NCBI GenBank assembly: GCA_013396655.1
Contig: WBMV01004350.1
Span: forward strand, 330,219 to 394,218
Reading direction: 5' to 3'
DNA: 64,000 nucleotides
Source: Campylorhamphus procurvoides
Lineage: Eukaryota; Chordata; Aves; Passeriformes; Dendrocolaptidae
Position numbers and translations under genes: made by a program. The notes under the pieces are model-generated. The model was not told the DNA's origin. It saw only the letters and a list, made by a program, of their open reading frames with translations, and ran no database searches. This document shows, in pieces, positions 12,396 to 42,700 of the stretch. The stretch's first letter is position 1; each line of letters opens with the position of its first letter.

Positions 12396-15300
12396 GTCAT
12401 TACCTCAAGAAAACTGACTGCAAAACACAGAGTGCATGCTTTTGATATCTTTAATTTCATTTAAAAAACCCCACAAAACAAGCAAACCCAAACAACCAAG
12501 AAACCTTTAAGCCATCCCAGAACTCTTAAGCCCTCATTGCACCTTGCAAGGAAGGGGAAAAATTGATGTAAATAATATCCTTCCAAAATAACCTTTAACA
12601 ACTCTTTCAATAAAATTAAAAGGGGTTAAAGACCTTATTTCATTGTCTATACACTCATCTTACTGTTAGCATTGGTAATGAGCTTCTAATAAATGGGTAG
12701 CTCCTAATCCATACCACATCCATTTGCTTGCTTGGTCCTGAAGCTGGGTGAGATCCAGACTAGAGCCCATCAGTTGAGCAGCCCTGTTGCAGGCATCCAT
12801 TCAGTGAGGGTCACAAGGTTGTTCCCATTTTCTCAGAAGCAGCAAGAGCACCCATGAATAACAAACTACCAGAACCCTTTCAAGAGACTGTTGCTTCAGG
12901 TTTTGCTCCATGGGAAGGGAAAAGAAACATCTGAATCTTTCTTGGAGGCCAGGAATTGTACAGCAGTAACATTGGTTAGGATACTTACTTGGCATTTTTT
13001 TGAGCTAACCTCCTTACAGTGGGGTCAGCCGGGAGCTCTCACATCACCATACCTGGTCATTGCAAAACAGCAATTTCTCTTCCAGGAAGTGCCAAAGCCA
13101 AACCTTCTCAAAAACTCTTCCTATCTTTACAAAACCATCCCTGAAAAGAAACTTTTCTTGAGAGAGAAAACAGAATGTGCCTTTAAGTACCTCATAAAAA
13201 CAACCCACAAAACCAAAAAAAGAGCCCCTGAACTCTAAGGACAGTTGCTGGTCAAGACAGAAACTACCCCACTAGTACTAGTCCTCTCAGGACATCAGCC
13301 CCCAAACTGATACTCCCATCCAGCTGTGTGTCAGATCCATTAGGCACAGCTGAGAAGAGCAGGTGGAAGTATTTGACAACAGCTCAGGGAATACCACTTG
13401 TCTGAGCTTTACAAGCGTTCTAATGAGGAAGACCACAAAAAACCACGAAAGCAACATGCTTTGAGACTAAAGATGATACTAATTGTCAGTGAAGTGGGAA
13501 AGCTGAGATTTGGGCTAGAACCCAAGAAAAAAGTCAGCAATGCACAGGGCTGGTGCTGTTCGGTTAGAGAAACATGGGCTTCACCTGTGCCTGGCCTCTC
13601 AGGCTTGCCCAGAAACAGCAGTAAGGTTGGCATTATTTATTAGCTACCTTAAAAAATAAAAAAACGATACCCAGAATATGTATTGGTTGAGTGGTTTTTT
13701 CCACCATAAATCATACTGATGTGTTTGGAGGAAGAAGCTATCTACCCTGAAGCAATTATCGATTATTTTAAGCATCCATGGCACCAGCTGCTCCCAACTC
13801 TCTTTCAGCAGCTAAAAGGGTTATGAATGGGATGCTTCAGCTGAGGCAATTCAGAGATGGCTAATATATTGTAAAAAGCAAATGTAGTGACTTCCAGGCT
13901 GCTTGTTGGTTCTTGTGCTAAAATCAGACCTATGCCACCTGAGTATTCCTGAACACGCTTGGTCTGTTCACCAGTACAGAAAGGTTCTTACTTATGTCAG
14001 TACTTAACACTGGGGTATGCAGGCAGTTCCAGAAGCTGAGAACTGGGATGAACCATCAGTGGCCTTATCTGTCTAGGGAAAGCTCTCTCACCTTGGTTGA
14101 TCACATGAGTAGCAGAGGGACAAGGACAGATGCTCTTTCACAGCATCTCTCTTGAATTTTCCAGTCATGCCTACAGCAACCTGTCCTGAACCTATGTCTC
14201 AGAGAGAGAAAGGCTCAGGCTGACTGGGGACCAATGTGATGGGAAGCTTTGATTCTCAACAGTTCAGAAGGCTCTTTTTCTTCTGTTCAGGAATGGAACA
14301 GTGATTAGTTCATGATATGACGCCTATGGCCATATAATTAAATAACAGATCTCACAGTAGCAATGCTGCACTAGGACTTGCAATGAATCATTTCATGGTT
14401 TTCACCACTGTCTGAATTCTCACAGACATTTTGGTCTTCTGAAGCCTGCCACTGAGCTCAAATGTCTAATATGACACATATTAATGACTCAAATACTTTT
14501 ATTATGTTTAATTTATCTACAGTTTTTAGATACTAGAATCCAGGAGTTTTCTTTTTAACTGAAAAAATACTGAGAGGTAAGCTACGTGCAAAATTAAAGA
14601 AAGTTACTGTTAGTATGTAAGAAGTAGCATCCTCTGTCTAATATAGCTTATAAGATTTATGGGCATTTCAGCTGAAAGCATTTAGAACACTAGGGGCATC
14701 ATTTATCATTCAAAGAGAACAGAAAGGGAGCAGATAAACAAAACAATAAATCTTGATGCTACCATTTAGCAAGGTATTACTGCAATCAGACATTAGTTTA
14801 TATTACTTCACAGAGTCCACCAGCTCCAGCCCAAAATCAGGACTGCATAACCTTATCTCAGGATGAGCCCATCTCAGTCCCAATTCCAGTTACCGTGAAC
14901 AATGACTTATTTAACACAAAAGATCTTAGGTGCATGATCTCTGGGCAGCTTTGTTCTAATCAATTCTTTAAGCAGGGGGAAAAAAAAAAGAAAAGAAAGG
15001 TAATTTCCAAGTTCTCAAAATCTTCTTTCTAGAGGACTGTGAACAAGTTCTTCCTTTGTCAGAGTTGGCAGTCTTCTTCAACTGCACATCCTCCCAGCTC
15101 ATGCTGTTATTTGCCACTGCTGTGCATTCAAATTTATTGAATCTTTTTGCCACACTTCAGACTCTGAACAAAGCAGCTTTCAGCCTCACGAGCTTTAACA
15201 TACTTCAGCCCACAGGGACTGCATCACTTTTTGTTGCAATTGGAGATACTGATTATAGTCGATACGAAACCACAGAGCTGTTTTAAGGAACAACTCATTA

Positions 15301-16389
15301 GAAGTCCAGGACATCCATTTATAAACTTGCCTTTCCAAAGGAGACACAAAAGGAAAATTCAGCTATAGGTCAATTACTACCATTTTCCTTATTGTTAGAG
15401 AAGGGAATACCAACAAAAAGTGAATTGACAATCCACCATATATTAGATTTCACAGGAAATTTGCTATTGCTGAGGCAGATTTGCTTGAAGATGTAACTGA
15501 AAATTGATAATCACAGCAGAAATACATGCAATCAGCTAAAGTGATATGAAGATACATGTATTTCCCAGCTAGCACTACAAATGACTTTACATTTTCTTAA
15601 ATGAAAGAGAATTAGTATCCATAAATTCTCATGCCCTTTGATCTTCTCTGGCCTTTAAGCATGGCTATTTCACAGGTCTTACATGGGTTCATCATTTTTT
15701 CAATGGCATGATAATTTTTTCAATGGCAATCTCAATGCATTTAATAACTATGTATTTTCTCACAGCATGTCCCCTGTCATTCCTGAAATTTTAGGTAAAA
15801 AGATGGAAAACAGTGCTTGAACAAACCTGGAGCCAGATGAAATATTGCATATCTCTATATCATGCAACTAATATATAGAAAGGTTTATCTCCCATGTTTT
15901 AAGGGAACAGTCAACATAAACATCATTTGGTGTAAACAACTGACATCTAAGTGAAACATGTAATACCCAACTTGTGGCACTAAACTTTGTTTTACTGCTA
16001 AGAGTAATTCAACTTAACATGCTCCAACACTCATTTGCAAAATGTTTATATGATCATAGCAAATGCTTAGGTCTGACTTGCTCTCAGAAGCCGGATAACA
16101 ACAATACAAGGTTAGCAGCAGGTGGCAGAGACAACTGTCAGCCTATTGAAGATTTACCTTTCCCTTTCTGCCGGCAATTTTTGTACATTTAGCCTCTCGC
16201 GGCCCCTCCTCGCCTCTCCCGACACACAGAGCTCTCATGAGCACCAGGTACGGCCACAGCTCCGAGCAGGGAAGGCTGCGGTGGCCTCTGACACTGGGAG
16301 GCCGGGGGACGCTGACAAAGGATGCTGTCGCTGCACTCCCTCCCTCCCTCCTTCCTTCCTTCCTCCTCCACCTCATAAATTGGCAGCAG
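12396..16389. other. intergenic, downstream of PRR18
   Basis: No exon or nameable repeat seen. Holds a short tandem duplication (ATTTTTTCAATGGCA twice, about 15693-15728). Confidence 0.6.
16336..16371. repeat. CCCT/CCTT pyrimidine repeat
   Basis: (CTCC)n passing into (TTCC)n at the edge of the PRR18 CpG island. Confidence 0.85.
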
Positions 16390-16814
16390 CTCGAAAGGTC
16401 GGCTGTGCCTGAATGACTGCCTGGGAAGGGGTGATATCGCGCTGTCAGCGCACAGACCCAGCTGCTCCCCTCCCGCTGCCCGGCGCAGGGGACCAGCTCA
16501 GCCTCTGCCGCTCCTGCTCCCGCTGTCCCCGTTTCTCCCTGGCAGGGATGCTCCCGCCGGCACTGCCGCCGTCTGCCCCCCGGCAGGGACGGGCTCGCCC
16601 CCGCCCGCTCCACATCCCGCCTCCTCCGCAGCGTTTCCTCTGGAGCCGAGTTGCCGGTGCCTGAATCAACAAGCGGGAGCGGCACCAGCCAGGCTCCTCG
16701 CACGGTGCTCGTCCCGCCACCCTCACCCTGAGCACACCGGAGACAGCGAACACACGCGCGATGGTGGGCACCGCCAGACCGGGGACGCGAAGGCTACCAC
16801 AACACAAAGAGTCG

Positions 16815-16820
16815 TTTATT
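16815..16820 (-). terminator. PRR18: poly(A) signal of PRR18
   Basis: AATAAA on the minus strand about 290 nt past the PRR18 stop, followed by a GU-rich stretch (TTTGTGTTGTGG) at 16797-16808 that fits a downstream element. The implied 3' UTR is about 16800-17107. Confidence 0.6.
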
Positions 16821-17107
16821 CAAATAAATAAAAACCGGCCTTTTATGTACAAATATACAAAACCATTACGCACAGCTTATAAAGTACTCAGAAGTCTTTA
16901 AAAAAACACACCCGCCCCTCCCAGGGCGGAGGCAGGACGCCCACAGCCGGCCGCCCTCCCTGGCAGCCCCGGCACCGGCGGGCGACAGTCCTTTGTCCCT
17001 CGCCCGAGCCCGGCTGCGGACCGGGGGCTCGGCCGCCCGGCCCCTCCCGCCTCCGGCCGGGGCTTCCCAGGCGGGCCGTGGTGGCCGCGGAGCTGGTCCC
17101 GGCGGGC

Positions 17108-17461
17108 TCAGAGGGTGCTCAGGTGCGGCAGCGTCTCCAGCCGCTCGGGGTGGTCGCGCCCCACCGCGCTCTCCACGCCGCGCAGCCACTCGGTGCATTT
17201 CCGCACCAGCCCCTCGTCCGCCGCGGCCCCCGCCTGCTCCTCCTCCTCGTACTCCTCGTCGTCGTAGCGGTGCTGGTCGTTGAGCAGCGAGACCTTCAGC
17301 AGGGCGCGCAGGTCTCCGCCGCCGCCGCCGCGCCGTGCCGGGGCCGCCCTGGCNNNNNNNNNNNNNNNNNNNNNNNNNNNNNNNNNNNNNNNNNNNNNNN
17401 NNNNNNNNNNNNNNNNNNNNNNNNNNNNNNNNNNNNNGGCGCGCCGGGGCTGCAGCCCCAT
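17108..17461 (-). CDS. PRR18: PRR18 (proline-rich protein 18), 5' part lost in assembly gap
   Basis: The readable part is the last 81 residues (17108-17353), ending in a TGA at 17108-17110. It holds a short Gly run from a CGG repeat, a [13 protein letters not shown] block, an acidic run (EEYEEEE), the block [17 protein letters not shown] and the tail [11 protein letters not shown] recognise this C-terminus as PRR18 from memory, and its place beside SFT2D1 and MPC1 agrees. Function is unknown; the family has no catalytic motif that I know of. Human PRR18 is about 295 residues in one coding exon, so more than half is missing. The 84 N keep the frame open, and an ATG in strong context (GCCATGG, 17461) lies beyond them, but the frame there shows none of the expected N-terminal conservation. 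The true start is probably inside a collapsed gap. I am confident of the identity and 3' end, not of the start. Confidence 0.75.
   Translation of the reverse strand: MGLQPRRAXXXXXXXXXXXXXXXXXXXXXXXXXXXXARAAPARRGGGGGDLRALLKVSLLNDQHRYDDEEYEEEEQAGAAADEGLVRKCTEWLRGVESAVGRDHPERLETLPHLSTL
17354..17437. other. assembly gap (84 N) inside PRR18
   Basis: A run of 84 N in very GC-rich sequence, directly beside a CGG/CCG repeat that encodes Gly. Its real length is unknown and it hides most of the PRR18 coding sequence. Confidence 0.95.
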
Positions 17462-17770
17462 GGCGGGGTGAGGGAGCACGGCGAGCCGCAGCCACCGGCG
17501 AGAGAAGCGAGCGCGCTCTGTGCCGGCAGCCGCCGCTTCTCCCTCCCCATAACCCGCCCCCCTGCCCGCCCTTCGCCCGCCCCGGGAACACCCTTCCCCG
17601 GCGCGGGGGGGGCGAGCGGGCGGGGACGGGGCTCCGGCGGACACTGGCCGTGCCTGCGGGACGAGCCCCCCTGGCTCGCAGCAGGTGCGACTCCGCGCCT
17701 TTCCCGGCCCTCCGCCGCCCTGCCCGCGGCAGAGCCCCAGGGAAGGAAGGGTATGGCGAGGCTCATGCAC

Positions 17771-19789
17771 CCCCCGAGGGCAAACAGGCTCCGAATTCCT
17801 CCCAGAGTCCTCAAATGTCCAAACGCGAAAGGGCAGTATTTTAGTGTCACATTACTAGCACCCTCTTGCCATCTTCGAAACATTAAATGATATTGTGAGC
17901 TCCTTGATTACTTGAATTACCGTGAATAAGGACAAAAGTGCTGTCAGCCACATTCAGACCTAGGGCAAACTTGCATCTACACAGAATTCCAAAACGCACA
18001 AGCCACTTTGAGAACAAGAGCTGCCTGGCTTAGTTAGTCCTGAAGAGCACAGGTCAGAGATCCTTCTTCCTAGCTTCAATGCCATCTGTGATAGAGGCAA
18101 AGTGCATCGTTCAACATTTCTTTTGTTGTGGGTTTTGGGTTTGGTTGTGTTGTGGAATTTGTTTTGTTTTGGTTTTGTTTTGTCATGGCAGCAGTAATTT
18201 CCTACCTTTTCAAGTACCCTACACAACAACTGAGGTTTGACGAGGTTTCATGGGGCAGTAGTAAGTAAATATATTTTGCGTGAATACAAGATTACTACCA
18301 CTCGAAAATTTAGTCTAAGAAGTCATGGATTTCTACAGCACTTACTTCAAAATACAATTTTAACTAGTGTACCAAACTCTTACCAAAAAATGAGTAGGAT
18401 GTATGCAATCCACAGGAATAGAGATCTTCACACCTACGGTTCCACACTAGCATAAAGGATATTATACTATGAGGATTCATCAGCTGTGAGCTTTTGGAAT
18501 ACTCAGTAAACAGAGACAGGATGTGAAGGAGCAAAAGATACAGACAAAAACAACAGTGTGTTGTTCCTCTGTGCAGATGGAGGAAGTAAATCCTTAAAGA
18601 TTCAGGAGACGAATTAATCATGTGATGCAACAGACCTAAATGCATATAAAGGTACATCAGTACATCAAACTTTTGGACCTCGGTTCTTGAACCCATTCTG
18701 TCCTGGGGATCTAAGTGTTAACTGATGAGTGTTAACATTATTATTTACCATAGAGCATAAATAAATTTTAAAAAAAATCTGAATAACCATTTTAATTAAA
18801 AATTACAGTGCTGAATTGTGTACCACCAGAACTGATAGATGATGGGCAAAACCAGCTCTGGGGCAACTGAAGGGCCAGCCGTGAATCACTCATTAGTGGG
18901 AAGGGATCTCCCCAGTGTCAGCTGTGATCAGCAGCAGCAACAGGAAGGGGCGGTGGTGGCCATTTCCTGGATGACATCCATCACCACCTACGCACACGCT
19001 ACTTCATCCTCAAATGCAAACTGAAAACTAACTCTCTCAAAACTTCACTCAAGGGTCCCCCAGCAGCCAAAGGCTGTGGTGGGCAGAGCTGAAGCAGCTG
19101 TCACCAGCATCACCACACAATAACTAGCGAGCCCAAGAGCCTGCTGCGGGGCCAGGACTACCTGGCCCCCATCACCAGCAGGAGGGATGCTTCACTGGCA
19201 ATTTATTGTTACTAATCAGTTGAAAGGTGTGCCTTGGTTGGCAGTTTAGATGCAAAATCATGCAATCACCCTGTATACGGTTTCCCCAAAAGATGTTGCT
19301 ATGGTGTGCAACATACACTGACATTTACAGGAATGTGCTGTACTGCAATTCATCTCTTTAGCCTGAACCCTGAATAAGGCTGGGGTTTTCTCCTTCCTGA
19401 CACTGCAGCTCATGTCTTTAAAAGCCATTTTTCTTCTGTATTTGTGGATTAACAGGGGAAAAAATATAATATCCAAAGCACTGGGGTTTGGACACATGAA
19501 TCAAGCACATCTGTCCTGTGCGAAAGAACCTTTTCAATATAATATCAACCACCAAACATTACAGATTTAACTTGGCTCCAGAATAACTGAATAGTTCTTA
19601 GTTGAAAAAAATTAGGAATGAGAACCCCTTACTGAAACCAGGCAAAGAATTAAAGTATTACACTTCAATCTGTTACCGGTTTAAGTCAGGATGAACAGTT
19701 TGTCTAAATACCAAAAATAAAGAAGCTTTAAAATCACTTCTGCAGATGTAATTATCAGTTTTGGATACAGTTATACATATCTCACTTTT
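17771..19789. other. intergenic between SFT2D1 3' end and PRR18
   Basis: About 2 kb, AT-rich apart from a moderate-GC stretch at 18840-19160. No coding signal recognised; upstream PRR18 exons or regulatory sequence could lie here. Confidence 0.55.
18118..18183. repeat. G/T-rich low-complexity stretch
   Basis: TTTTG, TTGTG and GGTTT words between PRR18 and SFT2D1. No further structure seen. Confidence 0.7.
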
Positions 19790-20540
19790 TCTACTTTCCT
19801 CTTTATTCAAGTGTAATGCTGAAATTTTCAGCCCTCTACAATCGATTCCTAAATAAAAAAAATTTAGGCACCTTTAAAATGAATTTATTTCACAAGTTTC
19901 ATTTATACATTTGCCATAAGTTCTTTTACTAAAAAGTATTTAAGTATGAAAATTTTTAAAAATTGTTTAAAATACAGTTTTTTAATAAAATCCAACAAGC
20001 ATTAAACAGACCTTTCACATATTCTCATTAAGCTTTTTCCATAAGGCACATGTATAGACATTTCAAAGGAGAAGTTAATTACAACTTACCAAATTTTTAC
20101 AACATTTATAAAACTCTGTCTTTGGAAAAACATACAACGGATAATCTACAAACATGAATGGCACATTGCAAATTTCAGACAGGACTGTAAATCAAATCTT
20201 TATGCATACTATCCAGGTCTTCGTGACTTGCCTTCACTGGGGAATAAACTGTTATTGGATGCAAAGTAGTTTTAAGATTACTCTGCATGAAGTATTTAAA
20301 TGTACTTCTTTTTTGTTAAAAAAAAAAAAAAAGCCTGGAAGTTCCAGGGTAAACACAAAAAAACCACCAAATGTATTTTTAAAACTCTAGAAAAAATTAT
20401 TTAATCTCCCAAATGCAAAAGGCAAGGAAAATACTAGATTGTTACTGGTTACTTTGGGAGTGGAAAAATACAGTTTTCTGAGTAAAATTTACAGAGGAGG
20501 AGAGTTGGCTTTAAAGCGGACAGTGGTTCCTGTTTTTAAT
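19790..20540 (-). other. SFT2D1: SFT2D1 3' UTR (approximate)
   Basis: AT-rich sequence after the stop with no other exon seen. Minus-strand AATAAA hexamers lie at 19884-19889 and 19802-19807; the latter (TTGAATAAAGAGG) is the likelier main signal. The 3' end is inferred from these. Confidence 0.55.
19802..19807 (-). terminator. SFT2D1: candidate poly(A) signal of SFT2D1
   Basis: AATAAA about 735 nt past the stop. A second copy is at 19884-19889. Which one is used cannot be told from sequence. Confidence 0.45.
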
Positions 20541-38742
<18,202 letters not shown>

Positions 38743-38806
38743 GCCGGCCGGGGAAGCGCCAGGGCCGCTCCCGCTCCCGGTCCCGCTCCCACTCCGCCCG
38801 CACGGC

Positions 38807-38818
38807 CCGGAAGTGACG
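38807..38818 (-). promoter_or_regulatory. ETS/CRE composite motif
   Basis: CCGGAAGTGACG on the plus strand (CGTCACTTCCGG relative to the gene), about 65 nt before the SFT2D1 start codon. This is the consensus bound by GABPA-type ETS factors next to a CRE half-site. Seen as a motif only. Confidence 0.5.
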
Positions 38819-38843
38819 CGCCCCCCGGGCCGGAGGGAGGGCC

Positions 38844-38853
38844 GCGCATGCGC
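38844..38853. promoter_or_regulatory. NRF1-type palindrome
   Basis: GCGCATGCGC, the perfect core of the nuclear respiratory factor 1 site, about 100 nt upstream of the SFT2D1 ATG. Motif match only. Confidence 0.5.
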
Positions 38854-39183
38854 CCTGTGCGGCGGGGCGGTCCCGGCGCGGCAGTGGGGACTGCGGTGGG
38901 GACTGCGGTGGGAGCGGCTGGGGAAGGTTCCCGGGAGGCGCCGGGAGGGACGAGGGGCTCTGTCAGCCTGTCCCGGCGCCGTCGCCGTGAGCGCGGTGGT
39001 GCGAGCCGGTGGGCAGACAAGGCCCCGCGGGCAGGGCCAGAGCGCGGCGCCGTGGGTGGGTGGGTGTGCAGGCCCACCCGGCACCCTCTGAGGGCACCTC
39101 GTGTGCGGGTGGAATTTCTGCGCATCGGGTTCTGCCCCCCGGCCTCGTGTCCCTGTGCCGGCACCACCCCCCAGATATTTATA

Positions 39184-39515
39184 CACCTTATCAATGTGTG
39201 CATTACAGTCGTAACAAGTAACTATATTATAATCAATACATTAATGTCGTATAAATAAAAGATTATTTAGCATAAATAATATTAGAATATCATTAATACT
39301 AATATTGGTATATAATATGTGTATATCATGCGTCTTATCACTGTACATTATATTCATAACCACTATATTATAATCAATACATTAATGTCATATAAAGCAA
39401 TATAAATATATGATTGTATAGCATAAATAGGCAATATTATAACATTTATCATTAATACTAATATTGGCATATTATATATTATATGTATATTATGAATCTT
39501 ATCACCATATATAAA
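39184..39515. repeat. AT-rich tandem repeat, period about 141 bp
   Basis: CTATATTATAATCAATACAT begins at 39222 and again at 39363, followed in both copies by the same order of motifs (ATTAATGTC, AGCATAAATA, ATTAATACTAATATTGG). A partial unit (CTTATCA...) precedes and another follows. It ends at the CR1 start. Confidence 0.8.
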
Positions 39516-39519
39516 TATC

Positions 39520-39716
39520 TAAAGGAAGGGTGTCCAGAGGATGGAGCCAGGTTCTTCTCTGTGGTGCCAACCACTAGAACATGAACCAACAGGCAGAAAC
39601 TGATGCGCAGAAGCTCCAGCTGAATATGAGGAAGAACTTTACTGTGCGAGTGACTGCACACTGGAACAGATTGCCCAAACAGGTTGTGGAGGCAAACAGC
39701 CTCACCCTCCTTGAAC
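39520..39716 (+). mobile_element. CR1 LINE fragment upstream of SFT2D1
   Basis: Contains TGTCCAGAGGATGGAGCCAG, ATGAGGAAGAACTTTACTG and GTGACTGCACACTGGAACAG, matching the CR1 ORF2 end region. It lacks the 3' tail. Confidence 0.85.
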
Positions 39717-42700
39717 TAGGGGCGCCTGGTGTCCTGTGTACCACCTATGAGCAAACCAGGTGCTTTTTCCAGCTTTGTTCCATAGAAATGGGGCCTCATT
39801 CTTCCACTGGAAATGGTGGCATGACAACAAACCTGCCAGAGCATGGCAGTCTCTTCCCCACCTCTTCCCAAGTGACACAACCTGTGGTTGAAATCTTTGG
39901 GATCCCGACTGAAGTCAAAGGTGTGCAAGCCCTTCTGTACCTCCATAACCTCCCCACAAAGCCATGACTCCAGTGATTGCTCAGCTGATCACTTGACTTG
40001 CTGTGTCTGATCTTCAAGGTGGTGGTACATGGCCTTTTCACGGATGGTGGCATGTGAAAGGGAGACAGGGAGCAGAAAAGAGTGTTATCCTGAAAGACTG
40101 CTACCTGCCTTCAGTTTCAAATATAGCCCTGGGACCTGCTGATGGTTTCCAAAGTATTTTTATGTGGATCCCACCAGGTGATTGGTTCAAGACCTTCATA
40201 ACAAGGGCATATCTCCTTTTCTACCTTCATCAAGCAGTTGTTGGGTTTGTCAAAATCACACCTGTCTTCTTGAAAGCTTTGTGATTAATTTCTTTTACTA
40301 AATTTAACTATATGCAGCTAAAAAATGAAGCCTAAAATTTAGAACAATTTTCTCAATTGCTACAGTCCAGAGAGAGAGTGTGGCATGTTCAGGGAGCAGT
40401 CCTCATCTAAAGCAGCTATTTTAGTAAAGGAGAGTGCCTTCTGCTCTCTGGTGCCTAGAGAGGAAGGATGGATGACTAGGTCAGACCAGATACCTAAATT
40501 TCAGTCTTATGAATTAGGGTAATGAACGTCACCACTACCTCTTTTAAATATAGGCAGGACCAGCCTTTATAACTTTTATTTACTTTTACAAATATATATA
40601 TATATATATGTAATGAGCAAGACAGGACTGTTACTTTAAGCAATGGAAAGATTAAATCCACTAGTAGTTCCCAGAATTGTAACAAAATGATTTGTTACAA
40701 AAGTGTCTAAATTCCAAGGCATATCTAAGAGCAAAATGTAAAAACAAGAAAAAAAAAGTTCTTTGTTTCCTCCACCTCCCTCTCTATTTATAGGTATGGA
40801 TAGATACAGACAATTTAATTCTGGGACTACCCTTCTGATCTGCATGACTTGAAGCGGGTGTGTTTGGCTCTGCCTTGGATTACTGGTGGCTTTCTGGTTG
40901 TACAGGCAATGTAAGCATCTGGCAGAGAGCAAGCTGAAGTTGTGTTTTTTGTTTCTGTGTGAACAAGTGCACAGTCTCAATGCTGTAAAGCAGAGAAGAG
41001 CAGTGCACACCTGGGTAGTGGAGGGGGGTGGTCCGGCTTGCATCCTACTGCTGCCCCTTCTTCCCACCTCCTGCCGACTGGGCTGTGCTGTCCATCTGAC
41101 ACCCATTCCTGAATGAGGCAAGGGGTGTTTTTTGCTTCCCTGCTATTTTCTTTAGTAGAAGGTTGGCATAGTTACTCCATATTTATTTTTCCTAGTTTCT
41201 CTGCTCGACAGAAATTCTTAATTCTCTGCACTATGTTGAAATACCATGAGATGGTCATTACCTTGTCATGAAAAAGAGGCAACTCAGAAAGCCTATGTTG
41301 TTCAGTGTTTCTGTGCTGATGAACTTCAGCTGATAAGGCAGTAGGATCAAAAAATTGTTCTGCTTTTCCAAAAATCCCAAATTCTTTGGATAACAAGTCA
41401 AAATCACTGGTATAAAATATAATTTTGCCATTAGATCCAACCTACCACATCTGGAGCTAATTTCCAGTTTATGGATTTGCAAGCCTCAGTTTCTCTATTG
41501 GTAAGGTACAGTGTGGTTTGTTTACAAGTTTCATTGATTCTTAACCTTAATGGTTTGCATGTATCCACATCTAAATTTGAAGCTAGCTAGAAAATCTGCT
41601 CAGTAATGTTGTCTTCCTGAAAAATGCATCAATTCAGCCAACTTGTTGAATCGGTGCAGTTGGTGGCATACTTTTAATGCACACAGAGCAGTGTCTGTAC
41701 CCTTCAGTCTCGTAGCTCTATCAGCTGTAAACCTGTAAACCCTTATTCTGTAGAAATAACTGGTCTTTGATTGCTCTGGTCACGTGTCAGGGCTCTAATA
41801 TCCTGAATCCCTCCCCACCTTTGCATTCTTCACCTTTGGAAATAGGATATCTAATGAATATTGCTGAAAGGTGAAAGGCAGGGATTACAAGGAATGTTAA
41901 GCAAAAACTCTCTTACAGAGACCAACGGGGAGCATGGTAGAAAAAGGAAAACATAGAGCTGCTTCAGGGGCTTGCCTATTTCATTTGGCAAGACCCCACC
42001 TCAATCCTGCTGCTTGGTGCAAACATGTCACATCAAATAAATTAGCAGGTCTGAAGCCCACTGAAAGAAAGGGAGCTTGCCAGTGGGGAATGAATGCCCC
42101 TCATGTCTTTTGAAAAGATCCCATGCTCCTGAAAATGCAATTATGAACATCCTCCCACAACCCTGCATCACTGACAATGACAAGTAGTGGTGATGCAAAA
42201 GCAAGGAGCAAGGAAGCAAAAGCTGAAAAATGTATCCCCTTTCTTATGCCTCAGTTCAGGAAACGGGTCTCTTCTAATCTGACACTTTTCTGCACATCGC
42301 CCCAAGTCACAGGCCACTTGGTTGCTGCATACAGCTTCATGGTAATTGTTTCTGCTGTGACTCAAACCTTTGCAAATCCAGTCATCACTTCATTGGTGAC
42401 ACAAAGTAACTTCACTCAGATCTCACTGTCTCCCTGAGTGCTTAGCAGGCACGTGATAGCTAGGTGTGTTTGCGATTCACAGAAACACTGTGAGCTACTG
42501 CAGTTTGGAGGGAAAGGTAATAGCCTTTATTGGCCCATCATGGCCAACACAACACATGCAAGGAAGTACCAAACAGCCTTGTGAGCTCATCTCTGTGTGG
42601 CATCATACACTCAAATCAGATAGCACAGACGCTTGGTTAACTGATACACTACTGGATATCTTGCCAGATCTTGGAACAGGTTCCTGTTACTAACAATAAT

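Larger units (their letters stand above)
16390..17760. promoter_or_regulatory. PRR18: CpG island over PRR18
   Basis: Strongly GC- and CpG-rich sequence in an otherwise AT-rich region. It covers the PRR18 C-terminus, the N gap and the sequence upstream (17440-17760), where a promoter or 5' UTR would lie. It also extends past the 3' end of the gene to about 16.4 kb. No TATA box was seen. Confidence 0.7.

Noticed and set aside
16143..16807. Overlapping open frames on both strands downstream of PRR18
   Set aside because: Frames are open on both strands because of GC richness; no homology or splice structure seen.
39581..39967. 128-codon plus-strand frame
   Set aside because: Its first part is CR1 remnant; the remainder matches nothing I know and overlaps equally open minus-strand frames.
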